A stretch of 64,000 nucleotides of DNA from Streptosporangium nondiastaticum (GTDB taxonomy: Bacteria; Actinomycetota; Actinomycetes; Streptomycetales; Streptomycetaceae), in assembly GCF_003011965.1 (NCBI RefSeq), contig NZ_PXWG01000017.1:21882-85881 (forward strand), given 5' to 3'. A model generated the notes under the pieces. The model saw nothing but the letters and a program-made list of their open reading frames with translations. It had not been told where the DNA came from and searched no databases. Shown here one piece after another: positions 9,038-17,905 of the stretch. The position numbers were made by a program, and so were the translations under genes. Each line of letters starts with the position of its first letter. The first letter of the stretch is position 1.

Positions 9038-9529
9038 GTGCCCTCGCCCGGCGGGCGGATTACACCTGAACGGCTGATGCCGGCCGTCCCCCTCCTCGGC
9101 CACTACTCCCGCGTCGGCTGGATCGGTGCCGCGCCCGACGCCGATGCCGGCGTCCGGATCCGGCAGGACGGCGAGGACATCGCCGCCGGAGGCCACGCCG
9201 GCCTGGCAGCGCGCGTCACCACCGCCCTTGAGCCCCTCCCCGCCTTCCTGGCGGCGGCGGATGCGGACCGGCCGGTCCGCATCCCCCTGTGGGGACCGTG
9301 GTCGCTGCGCCTCGACGACCTGCTCGTCACCCGCATGATGGAGATCGCGGTCCACAACGACGACCTGGCCGTCAGCGTCGGCGCGTCCGCGCCCGAGCTC
9401 CCGGAGCGCGCCGCCGACACCGTGGTCGCGCTCCTCACCCGGCCGGCCCGGCGCCGCCACGGCACCTCCGCCGTCCTCCGCGCCCTGGCCCGGGCCGAAC
9501 GCGCGCCCGCCTCGATCGCCGCGTTCTGA
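9038..9529 (+). pseudogene. N-terminally truncated maleylpyruvate-isomerase-like (MDMPI family) remnant
   Basis: The frame encodes the C-terminal two thirds of a mycothiol-dependent maleylpyruvate isomerase N-domain-type protein: VPLLGHYSRVGWIGAA, IPLWGPWSLRLDDLLVTRMM and EIAVHNDDLAVSVG are family-like, and the end RALARAERAPASIAAF looks intact. The first ~60 residues, including the N-terminal metal-binding helix, are missing: an in-frame TGA lies at 9014 and the only starts are GTG 9038 or ATG 9077, neither with a ribosome site. Most likely a 5'-deleted gene; expression as a short protein is not excluded. Confidence 0.7.
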
Positions 9530-9552
9530 CGTCCTGCGGTCCGCGGGGCCGT

Positions 9553-9948
9553 TCAGGCGGCGGCGCTCTCCCGTACCGGCTGCGACCGTACCGGCTGCGA
9601 CGCCGTGTCGATGACCTCGTCGAGGATGTCGCGGGTGCGGACCAGATCGGCGATCATGCGGTCGATGCGCTGCCGCTCGCCGGCCAGTTCATCGACGAGG
9701 CGCCCGGTCGCCCGTTCCGACGGGCCGCCGTCCGGGTCGCGCATGCAGGGCAGCAACTGCCCGATCTTCGTGCTGTTGAGGCCCGCGGCGAGGAGCACCT
9801 GGATCCGGATGACCCGGTCGACCGCCCACTCCCCGTACTCGCGGTGCCCGCCGGGCGTCCGCTCGGCAGTCAGCAGCCCCTGCTTCTCGTAGTAGCGCAG
9901 CGACCGCTCGCTCACACCGCTCCGCCGGGCCAGTTCCCCGATCCGCAC
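9553..9948 (-). CDS. MerR-family transcriptional regulator
   Basis: 131 aa from GTG 9948, chosen because GGGGAGGCGGC stands directly upstream; a longer reading from 9984 would run into the promoter. MerR HTH (RIGELARRSGVSERSLRYYE) then the long dimerisation helix; no conserved metal-binding cysteine cluster at the C-terminus, so probably an organic or redox signal. The C-terminus carries a duplicated QPVRS from a 15-bp direct repeat. Divergent from the Old Yellow Enzyme gene, with an overlapping long-spacer promoter that it likely controls. Confidence 0.9.
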   Translation of the reverse strand: MRIGELARRSGVSERSLRYYEKQGLLTAERTPGGHREYGEWAVDRVIRIQVLLAAGLNSTKIGQLLPCMRDPDGGPSERATGRLVDELAGERQRIDRMIADLVRTRDILDEVIDTASQPVRSQPVRESAAA

Positions 9949-9962
9949 GCCGCCTCCCCGAC

Positions 9963-9994
9963 TTGAACCTGACACTGGTGACAACTTCTACCGT
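9963..9994 (+). promoter_or_regulatory. MerR-type promoter with 20-bp spacer for the ene-reductase gene
   Basis: TTGAAC at 9963-9968 and TACCGT at 9989-9994 are separated by 20 bp, longer than the usual 17-18 and typical of promoters untwisted by MerR regulators. The spacer holds an imperfect dyad centred on TGACACTGGTGACA. The -10 lies 6 bp before ATG 10001, so the transcript is probably leaderless. Reading by eye; no start site data. Confidence 0.55.
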
Positions 9995-10000
9995 ACGGGC

Positions 10001-11152
10001 ATGACGAACGCACCCGTGAACTCCGGTCTCTTCACCCCCTTCCGCCTCGGCCCGCTGCACCTGCCGAACCGCCTGGTCATGGCCCCTCTGACGAGGAACC
10101 GGGCCGGTGCCGACGGCGTACCGGAGCCGATCATGGCCACCCACTACGCGCAGCGCGCCTCCGCCGGCCTGATCATCGCCGAAGGCACCACCCCGAACGC
10201 CGTCGGCCAGACGTACGCGAACATCCCCGCCATCCACCGCCCGGAGCACGTGACCGGATGGCGTCGGGTCACGGACGCGGTGGGCGCCGCGGGCGGCCGG
10301 ATGTTCCTGCAGCTGCAGCACGGCGGCCGGGTCGGTCACCCGGACAACAGCGGGCTGGTGCCGGTCGCGCCCTCGCCGGTCGCGCTTCCGGAGACCATCC
10401 GCACGCCCGCCGGACGCCGGCCCTCCGTCGTGCCCCGCGAGATGACCGCCGACGACATCCGCTCCACCGTCGCCGACTTCGCCCAGGCCGCCCGCAATGC
10501 CGTCGCGGCGGGCTTCGCCGGAGTGGAGGTGCACGCCGCCAACGGCATGCTCCTCCACCAGTTCATGGCGCAGAACACCAACCACCGCACGGACGCCTAC
10601 GGCGGCCCCGTGGGCAACCGGGTCCGCTTCGCGGCCGAGGTGACGCGCGCCGTGGCCGACGCGATCGGCCCGGAGCGGGTGGGCCTGCGGATCTCCCCTG
10701 CGAACACCGTCAACGGCATCGACGAGGGCGACACCCACCGCATCTACCCCGCCCTCCTCGCCGCCGTCGGGGACCTGGGACTGGCCTACCTGCACGTGCT
10801 GTTCGCCGACCCGGACCAGCCCCTGTACCGGCGGATCCGCGACGACTGGTCCGGCGTGCTGATGGCCAACCCCGACCTGCGCCGGTCACCTGCCCTGCCC
10901 GCCGACGGCGGACGGAGCGCCGGCGAGCGCCTGCTGGACTCGGGGGCCGGCCTGATCTCGCTGGGCCGCGCCTTCATCGCCAACCCCGACCTGGTCGAGC
11001 GCTTGCGTGCCGGTGCTCCGCTGAACGAGGTGCGCGAGCAGTACTGGATGTACGTGGGCGGCGAGACCGGCTACAACGACTACCCGGTGCTGGGCGCGGC
11101 CGAGGACCGGGGCCGCGTGCTCGCCGTCACGGGTGGACGCTCAGGTGCGTGA
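10001..11152 (+). CDS. Old Yellow Enzyme-family NADH:flavin oxidoreductase (alkene reductase)
   Basis: 383 aa FMN-dependent ene-reductase reducing activated C=C bonds (enals, enones, maleimides, nitro compounds). TIM-barrel landmarks: FTPFRLGPLHLPNRLVMAPL, FLQLQHGGRVGHP, the substrate-binding pair H178/N181 in VHAANGMLLHQF, and the C-terminal FMN phosphate site LISLGRAFIANPDL. Matches the NemA/XenB-like length. ATG 10001 lies directly downstream of the -10, so it is likely leaderless. MerR control suggests induction by electrophile or redox stress. The last 26 bp overlap the convergent secreted-protein gene. Confidence 0.93.
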   Translation: MTNAPVNSGLFTPFRLGPLHLPNRLVMAPLTRNRAGADGVPEPIMATHYAQRASAGLIIAEGTTPNAVGQTYANIPAIHRPEHVTGWRRVTDAVGAAGGRMFLQLQHGGRVGHPDNSGLVPVAPSPVALPETIRTPAGRRPSVVPREMTADDIRSTVADFAQAARNAVAAGFAGVEVHAANGMLLHQFMAQNTNHRTDAYGGPVGNRVRFAAEVTRAVADAIGPERVGLRISPANTVNGIDEGDTHRIYPALLAAVGDLGLAYLHVLFADPDQPLYRRIRDDWSGVLMANPDLRRSPALPADGGRSAGERLLDSGAGLISLGRAFIANPDLVERLRAGAPLNEVREQYWMYVGGETGYNDYPVLGAAEDRGRVLAVTGGRSGA

Positions 11153-11675
11153 AGGCGATCGTGTGCTTGATGCCGCCGGCGAGCACGCAGTCGGTCGGCA
11201 GGCCGGCGGGCAGCGTGTGGATGGTCTTCTCGGCGACCGACCCCTTGCCGCGTCCGGCGACGACCACGCCGTCGAGCACCGCGGTGTTGACGCCCACGAG
11301 CCGGACGGAGGGGCCGGAGCGGTACGCGATGACGGTCGTGCTCCCGTCCGCGTAGTGCAGGGTCTCCTCCGACCGGTTCCCGGCGAGGAGCAGGCAACTG
11401 CCTCCGGTGGTGCCCTCGGTGTGGTACGTGGCCGTAACCAGATGGCCCGGGCCGTCCGCGCAGTGGTACGTGCCGTCGACGCTGACGGCCGAGGGGCTGC
11501 TGGAGAGGCCGAGCCCGGGGGTGTAGGTGATGTCCTCCCGGCCCGAGCAGTCCACGACGGCATGGCCGGGCCCATGGCCGTCACCATGGGCCCGGGCCAC
11601 CGGTGCTCCTCCGACGCTCGCAGCGACCAGGGCGAGGGAGGACAGAGCGATCCCGGCGCCACGCTTGCCGACCAT
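11127..11675 (-). CDS. Secreted protein, unknown function
   Basis: 182 aa from ATG 11675 with AGGAGTACC as ribosome site. A Sec signal peptide (ALSSLALVAASVGGAPVARA) precedes a His/Gly-rich start of the mature protein (HGDGHGPGH) and a beta-rich domain with three or four cysteines. No family recognised. Its 3' end overlaps the ene-reductase gene by 26 bp in convergent orientation. Confidence 0.78.
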   Translation of the reverse strand: MVGKRGAGIALSSLALVAASVGGAPVARAHGDGHGPGHAVVDCSGREDITYTPGLGLSSSPSAVSVDGTYHCADGPGHLVTATYHTEGTTGGSCLLLAGNRSEETLHYADGSTTVIAYRSGPSVRLVGVNTAVLDGVVVAGRGKGSVAEKTIHTLPAGLPTDCVLAGGIKHTIAFTHLSVHP

Positions 11676-11920
11676 GGGTACTCCTTCGTTTCCTGCACGT
11701 GCGCCGGCCACGGCGCGGCTGACGGCCACTTGGCTACCCCACGCGCCCCGGGTTCCATCCCCTTCCCCCGGCCTCCGAAAGCACCGCAGGCCCTCCACGC
11801 CGCACAACGCGCTCTCGCGCCCGGCTTCACGCCCTGCCGGACGGGCCCGGCCCGCGTCACCGTGGGCTGTCCCGTAGCGAGCAGACGCGGTCGCCGGCGC
11901 GACCGCCCTTGGGAGGCCTG

Positions 11921-13000
11921 ATGAGCGACATGAGCCCGGCGGCTCCCCGGGTGGCCTCCGTGGCGGTGTCCGCACCCCCGCACCGGCACCGTCAGGGGGA
12001 CATCGCCGCGGTGTTCGCCGAGGCGTTCCTCTCCGCCGATGCGGTCGTGCGCCGGCAGTTCACCGGCATCGCCGCGCACACGGGCATCGCGTACCGCAAC
12101 CTGTCCCTGCCCCTGGCCGAGTACCGCCGGCCGCGCACGTTCACCGAGTACAACGAGACGTGGACCGCCACCGCCCGCCGGGTCGGGCTCGACGCCCTCG
12201 AACAGGCCCTGGCCGCGGCGGGCGTGCGGCCCGGCGAGGTCGGGGCCGTCGTCACCACGACCACCACCGGGGTCTCCGTCCCGTCCTTCGACGCCGAGCT
12301 CGTCCAGCGGGCCGGCCTGCCCGGTCACGTGGCCCGCATGCCGCTGCTCGGCCTCGGCTGCGCGGGAGGCGCCGCCGGTCTGGCCCGGGTGCACGACTAC
12401 CTGAGGGGCCGGCCCGACGACGTGGCCGTGCTGGTCTCCGTCGAGCTGTGTTCGCTGAACTTCCAGTACGCGGACACGTCCGTCGCCAACCTCGTCGCCA
12501 CCAGTCTGTTCGGCGACGCGGCCGCCGCCGTCGTGGTCCTCGGCGCCCGCCGGGCCCGGGAGGCGGCCGGCCCGGCGCTGGTGGCGGCCCGAAGCCGGCT
12601 GCACCCGGGGACCGAACACCTCATGGGCATGCGCGTGGGCACCGGCGGCTTCGCCGCCTTCCTCTCCCCCGAGGTCCCCGGCTTCGCCGAGAAGCACCTC
12701 CCCGGCGAGGTCCACGACTTCCTCACGGGCCACGGACTGACCACGGCGGACGTCGCCTCCTGGGTCTGCCACCCCGGCGGCCCGAAGATCATGGAGGCCC
12801 TGGACCGCGGCCTCGGTCTGCCGCCCGGGGCGCTCGCCCGTTCCCGGGACTCGCTGGCCGAATACGGCAACGTCTCCTCCGCCTCGGTGCTCGACGTCCT
12901 CCGCAGAACCCTCGCCGCACCACCCGCCACGGGCTCCGCCGGCCTCCTCCTCGCCCTCGGGCCGGGCCTCACGAGCGAACTGCTGCTCCTGGCCTGGTGA
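11921..13000 (+). CDS. Type III polyketide synthase (chalcone/stilbene synthase family)
   Basis: About 359 aa homodimeric thiolase-fold enzyme that extends an acyl-CoA starter with malonyl-CoA and cyclises the product. The catalytic triad is visible: Cys in [14 protein letters not shown], His in [11 protein letters not shown], Asn in [23 protein letters not shown] and [13 protein letters not shown] are family core. By motif style it resembles the alkylresorcinol/alkylpyrone-forming bacterial branch more than RppA, which is an impression only. ATG 11921 follows GGGAGGCCTG. No methyltransferase or hydroxylase sits beside it. Confidence 0.92.
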   Translation: MSDMSPAAPRVASVAVSAPPHRHRQGDIAAVFAEAFLSADAVVRRQFTGIAAHTGIAYRNLSLPLAEYRRPRTFTEYNETWTATARRVGLDALEQALAAAGVRPGEVGAVVTTTTTGVSVPSFDAELVQRAGLPGHVARMPLLGLGCAGGAAGLARVHDYLRGRPDDVAVLVSVELCSLNFQYADTSVANLVATSLFGDAAAAVVVLGARRAREAAGPALVAARSRLHPGTEHLMGMRVGTGGFAAFLSPEVPGFAEKHLPGEVHDFLTGHGLTTADVASWVCHPGGPKIMEALDRGLGLPPGALARSRDSLAEYGNVSSASVLDVLRRTLAAPPATGSAGLLLALGPGLTSELLLLAW

Positions 13001-13045
13001 CAGCCGCGGGCACCCGCCCGTCTCGGCCGTCCGGCCCTTGGGCGG

Positions 13046-13933
13046 CTACACCGGGCCGGACCCGCGGCCGGTCCCGGCGTAGGTGTGGAAGCCCCGGCCC
13101 GTCTTGCGCCCGAGGAGGCCCGCCTGGACCATCCGCTGCAGCAGCGGGGGCGGGGCGTAGAGGGGCTCCTTGAACTCCTCGTAGAGGGATTCCGCGATCG
13201 AGACGACGGTGTCCAGACCGATGAGGTCGGCCAGCTTGAGCGGGCCCATCGGATGGGCGCACCCCAGCTCCATGCCGGCGTCCACGTCGGCGGCACTGGC
13301 GAAGCCCGACTCGGCCATGCGGACGGCCGCGAGGAGGTACGGGATGAGCAGCGCGTTGACGACGAACCCGGCCCGGTCCTGCGAGCGGACGACGGACTTG
13401 CCCAGCGCGGCGGCGAACTCCTCGGCGGCGGTGACGGCCGCGGGCGCGGTGTGCAGGGACGCGACCACCTCCACCAGCGGCAGGACGGGCACAGGGTTGA
13501 AGAAGTGCAGGCCCACCACGCGGTCGGCGCGCCGCGTGGCCATGCCGAGCCGCATGACGGGGAGGGAGGAGGTGTTGGTGGCGAGGATCGCCGCCGGGTC
13601 CTCGACGATCTTGTCGAGGGCGGCGAAGACCTCGGTCTTCACGTCCGCGTTCTCGACGACGGCCTCGATGACGAGGTGGCGGTCGGCCAGGTCGTCGAGG
13701 CTGCCGGTGAAGACGAGGCGGGCCAGGGCGTCCTCGGCGGTCGTACGGTCCAGCTTGCCCTTGCTGACGGCGCGTTCGAGGGAGGCCGTCACGCGGTCGC
13801 GCGCGGCGCGGGCGGCGGTCGCGTCCGCCTCGCAGACCACGGTGTCGAGGCCGGCGCGGGCGCAGACCTCGGCGATGCCGGCGCCCATCTGTCCGCCGCC
13901 GACCACCCCGACCCGCCGGATGGGTGCCGTCAT
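13046..13933 (-). CDS. 3-hydroxybutyryl-CoA dehydrogenase
   Basis: 295 aa NAD(P)-dependent oxidoreductase interconverting acetoacetyl-CoA and 3-hydroxybutyryl-CoA. Rossmann motif GVVGGGQMGAGIAEVCARAG, active-site region VVGLHFFNPVPVLPLVEVV, and the C-terminal domain with DAGMELGCAHPMGPLKLADL and GRKTGRGFHTY. The ATG overlaps by 4 nt the stop of the malate synthase remnant, marking it as the last gene of the isocitrate-lyase operon. Fits acetate/short-chain acid use. Confidence 0.92.
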   Translation of the reverse strand: MTAPIRRVGVVGGGQMGAGIAEVCARAGLDTVVCEADATAARAARDRVTASLERAVSKGKLDRTTAEDALARLVFTGSLDDLADRHLVIEAVVENADVKTEVFAALDKIVEDPAAILATNTSSLPVMRLGMATRRADRVVGLHFFNPVPVLPLVEVVASLHTAPAAVTAAEEFAAALGKSVVRSQDRAGFVVNALLIPYLLAAVRMAESGFASAADVDAGMELGCAHPMGPLKLADLIGLDTVVSIAESLYEEFKEPLYAPPPLLQRMVQAGLLGRKTGRGFHTYAGTGRGSGPV

Positions 13934-14073
13934 GACCGCACCTCCGTCCGGCCGGCGAAGGCCGCGTCGAGGGGGCCGGGGAAGTCCAGCGCTCGGGGCG
14001 TGAGGATCTCGTCGTGGCGGTCGCCCGGCGGGCCGGGGACCTCGATACGGCCGGTCAGTTCGGTGAAGGGCAT
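13930..14073 (-). pseudogene. aceB: Malate synthase N-terminal remnant (47 codons)
   Basis: Between isocitrate lyase and the dehydrogenase an ATG at 14073, with GGAGACCGC upstream, opens a 47-codon frame. It contains GDRHDEILTPRALDFPGP and LDAAFAGR, which match the N-terminal helix of malate synthase A (E-I-L-T-x-x-A-L-x-F). It then ends at a TGA fused to the next gene's ATG. Malate synthase is normally ~530-540 aa, so nearly the whole catalytic barrel is gone. I infer an internal deletion; the coupled stop/start may still feed ribosomes to the dehydrogenase. A functional micropeptide is the alternative. Confidence 0.7.
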
Positions 14074-14164
14074 GCGGTCTCCATCTGCGGGGCGGTGAGG
14101 GCCGGACGGGGAGGTCGTCCGGCCCTCACCTGGTCGTGAGCGGGAACGGGCGCGCGGGACGTTC

Positions 14165-15445
<1,281 letters not shown>

Positions 15446-15481
15446 GATCGTCTCCCGGTGTCGCGTTCCGGACCGCGTCCT

Positions 15482-15510
15482 GAACCACGTCGAAGTCGGA
15501 GTTCTGTCAA
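15482..15510 (-). promoter_or_regulatory. aceA: Possible aceA promoter
   Basis: On the minus strand TTGACA (complement of 15505-15510) is followed after 17 bp by TGGTTC, placing a start near 15475, about 30 bp upstream of the aceA ATG. A GGGAG-N5-CTCCC dyad lies just upstream at 15520-15534 and could be an operator. The -35 is consensus, the -10 poor. Confidence 0.4.
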
Positions 15511-15706
15511 TCCTGCTAAGGGAGTCGCTCTCCCTCGGACGTGATGGCCCGCCGTGCCTTCGCCGGTGCGCGAAGGGCGTGTCGCCTCAGGTTCCGGCGG
15601 GCCGCAGTACGACTCTGGCAGTGACACTGAGTGCCATCAAGCATGGTCTATTGCCAATTCCTGCGAATCTTCTCCCCGCGTTCCGCCAAGTCTGCGAAGG
15701 TGCAAT

Positions 15707-15766
15707 CCCCTTCGTTGCCCCTTCGTTTGCCCCTTCTTTCACTTCCCCTTCACCGCTTTCCCCTTC
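15707..15766 (+). repeat. Five CCCCTTC repeats in leader of ScfR/RamB-like gene
   Basis: CCCCTTC occurs at 15707, 15718, 15730, 15745 and 15760 (steps of 11, 12, 15 and 15 bp) in a strongly pyrimidine-rich tract ending 21 bp before the GTG start. Near-helical spacing suggests a protein-binding array (GAAGGGG on the other strand); a C-rich unstructured transcript that loads Rho is another possibility. The 342-bp intergenic region contains no other gene I can support. Confidence 0.6.
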
Positions 15767-15787
15767 GCCCACGGACAGGAGCCGACG

Positions 15788-17200
15788 GTGAGCAAGACGT
15801 ACGCGGGAGCACGGTTGCGCAGGCTGCGCGAGGAGCGGCGGCTGAGCCAGGCCGAGTTCGCCCGCGTCCTGGCCATCTCCCCCAGCTACCTCAACCAGAT
15901 GGAGCACGACTCCCGGCCGCTGACCGTCCCCGTCCTGCTGCGCCTGACCGAGGCGTTCGGCGTGGAACCCGGCTTCTTCTCCGAGCTCGGCACCGCCAGG
16001 GTCGTCGCCGACCTGCGCGAGGCCTTCGCCGAGGAGCTCTCGGCCGCCCGGGTCTCCCCGTCGGACCTGTCCGAACTCGCGTCCCGGCTGCCCGCCGTCG
16101 CCGCCGTCCTGCTCGATCTGGGCCGCCGCAACCAGGCCCTGACCGAGCGCCTGGCCGAGGCGGCGGACGGCCGGGGCGGCACCGCAGGCCCGGCCGTGCC
16201 GCGCACGCCGCACGAGGAGATCCGCGAGTTCTTCTACCGCCGCCGGAACTACCTCCACGACCTCGACCTCGCCGCCGAGGACCTGGCCGCCGGCCTCGGC
16301 ATCCGGCCCGGCGGCGTCCTCCCCGCCCTCGCCGCACGGCTCACCGAACGGCACGCCGTGCACCTGGCCACGGACTCCGGCCGGCTGCACCACTACGACC
16401 CGGCGCGCCGGGTCCTGCACCTCTCCAGCCGGCTCCGCCCCGGCCAGCGGGCCTTCCGGATGGCCACGCAGCTGGCCCTCCTCGAATGCTCCGGCGAGAT
16501 CTCCGCCCTCGCCTCGGAGGACTACCCCGAGGGCTCCACCGCGTGGTCGCTCGCCCGGATCGGCATCGCCAACTACGCGGCCGCCGCGCTGATCCTGCCG
16601 TACCGCGCCTTCCACACGACGGCCGAGGAGATGCGCTACGACATCGAGCGGCTCGCCGACCACTTCGGGGTCGGCTACGAGACCGTCTGCCACCGTCTGA
16701 GCACCCTGCAGCGGCCGCGGCTGCGAGGCGTGCCCTTCTCCTTCGTCCGCGTCGACCGGGCGGGCAACATGTCCAAGCGGCAGTCGGCGACGGGCTTCCA
16801 CTTCTCCCGCGCGGGCGGCACCTGCCCGCTGTGGAACGTGTACGAGGCGTTCGCCGCGCCCGGCCGGATCCAGGTGCAGATCGCCGCCATGCCCGACGGG
16901 CAGCGCTACTTGTGGACCGCCCGCACCGTGACCCGGCAGCGCGGCGGCTGGGGCGAGCCCGGCAAGTCGTTCGCCATCGGCCTGGGCTGCGAGATCCGGC
17001 ACGCCGGCCGGCTCGTCTACTCCGACGGCCTCGACCTCGGCAACGCCTCCGCCGCCACGCCCATCGGCATGGGCTGCCGCATCTGCGAACGCCTCGACTG
17101 CCCGCAGCGGGCGGTCCCGCCGCTCGGCCGTCCCCTCGCCGTCGACGAGAACAGCAGCACGTTCGTGCCGTACCCGGTGGCGGACGGCGGGGCACGGTGA
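15788..17200 (+). CDS. ScfR/RamB-like XRE transcriptional regulator of acetate/short-chain acyl-CoA metabolism
   Basis: 470 aa from GTG 15788, preceded by ACAGGAG. An N-terminal XRE HTH (GARLRRLREERRLSQAEFAR, residues about 6-65) is followed by an IrrE/DUF955-like region (ALIGIANYAAAALILPY context) and a C-terminal short-chain fatty-acyl-CoA regulator domain with the CRICERLDCPQRA cysteine cluster. RamB and its relatives control isocitrate lyase, malate synthase and propionate genes. Divergent placement from aceA strongly implies it regulates this operon. Confidence 0.9.
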   Translation: MSKTYAGARLRRLREERRLSQAEFARVLAISPSYLNQMEHDSRPLTVPVLLRLTEAFGVEPGFFSELGTARVVADLREAFAEELSAARVSPSDLSELASRLPAVAAVLLDLGRRNQALTERLAEAADGRGGTAGPAVPRTPHEEIREFFYRRRNYLHDLDLAAEDLAAGLGIRPGGVLPALAARLTERHAVHLATDSGRLHHYDPARRVLHLSSRLRPGQRAFRMATQLALLECSGEISALASEDYPEGSTAWSLARIGIANYAAAALILPYRAFHTTAEEMRYDIERLADHFGVGYETVCHRLSTLQRPRLRGVPFSFVRVDRAGNMSKRQSATGFHFSRAGGTCPLWNVYEAFAAPGRIQVQIAAMPDGQRYLWTARTVTRQRGGWGEPGKSFAIGLGCEIRHAGRLVYSDGLDLGNASAATPIGMGCRICERLDCPQRAVPPLGRPLAVDENSSTFVPYPVADGGAR

Positions 17201-17230
17201 TCGTGCCGACCAGTGAGGTCCCCGCACCAA

Positions 17231-17280
17231 GTTGCAGAGGATTCTCTGCAGAGATCTCTATGCAGAGAATCCTCTGCAAC
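17231..17280. promoter_or_regulatory. 50-bp nested palindrome, four TGCAGAG half-sites (operator)
   Basis: Perfect 20-bp inverted arms (17231-17250 and 17261-17280) flank a 10-bp spacer. Each arm is itself a dyad, TGCAGAG-N4-CTCTGCA, so four half-sites are present, and the central AGAGATCTCT is also palindromic. A -10-like TACGAT (17282-17287) abuts the right arm and ATG 17294 follows. Probable autoregulatory operator of the ArsR-like gene and the MFS gene behind it; tetramer or two-dimer binding is inference. Confidence 0.75.
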
Positions 17281-17293
17281 CTACGATGCCGAC

Positions 17294-17905
17294 ATGCCCC
17301 AAGAACCCGAGCGCGAGCGCACCTCGCAGCACACGAAGCCCGAACGCCGCATCGACGCCCGCAGCTTGCGGGGCCTCGCCCACCCGCTGCGGATGAGGAT
17401 CTTCGAACTGCTCAGCCTGGACGGCCCCGCCACCGCCACGGGGCTCTCCGAGCGCCTCGGGGAGAACACCGGCACCGTCAGCTGGCACCTGCGCCACCTC
17501 GCGGAGCACGGCTTCATCGAGGAGGAGACCGGGCGGGGCACGAAGCGCGAGCGCTGGTGGCGCAGGGTCGGCACCGCCAACCGGCTCGACACCGCCGACT
17601 TCCGCGACGATCCCGACAGCCGCGGCGCGCTCTCCGTCTACCTGCACGAACTGACGCAGCAGCACTTCGCCCGGGTCACGCGCTACTTCACCGAGGAGTG
17701 GGACGACCGGTGGCGGAACGCCGGTACGGTCTCGGAGTGGAGCAGCCTGCGGCTGACGCCCGATCAGCTCGCCGCGCTCAACGCGGACCTGATGGCCGTC
17801 ATCGCCCGCCACACGCCCGCCCCGGACGCCGAACCGGCCCCGGACGCGCTCCCCGTCGTCGTCCAGCTCCAGTCGTTCCCCCGCAAGGAGCGTGGCACCG
17901 CATGA
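17294..17905 (+). CDS. ArsR-like winged-helix transcriptional regulator
   Basis: 203 aa from ATG 17294. The N-terminal wHTH reads LRGLAHPLRMRIFELLSLDG, then a recognition helix in NTGTVSWHLRHLAEHGFIEE; the C-terminal half is helical and lacks metal-site cysteines. This is the HTH_20/ArsR-like type commonly found next to MFS exporters in actinobacteria. It overlaps the MFS gene by 4 nt and has a large palindromic operator immediately upstream, so a repressor of its own operon is likely. Confidence 0.88.
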   Translation: MPQEPERERTSQHTKPERRIDARSLRGLAHPLRMRIFELLSLDGPATATGLSERLGENTGTVSWHLRHLAEHGFIEEETGRGTKRERWWRRVGTANRLDTADFRDDPDSRGALSVYLHELTQQHFARVTRYFTEEWDDRWRNAGTVSEWSSLRLTPDQLAALNADLMAVIARHTPAPDAEPAPDALPVVVQLQSFPRKERGTA

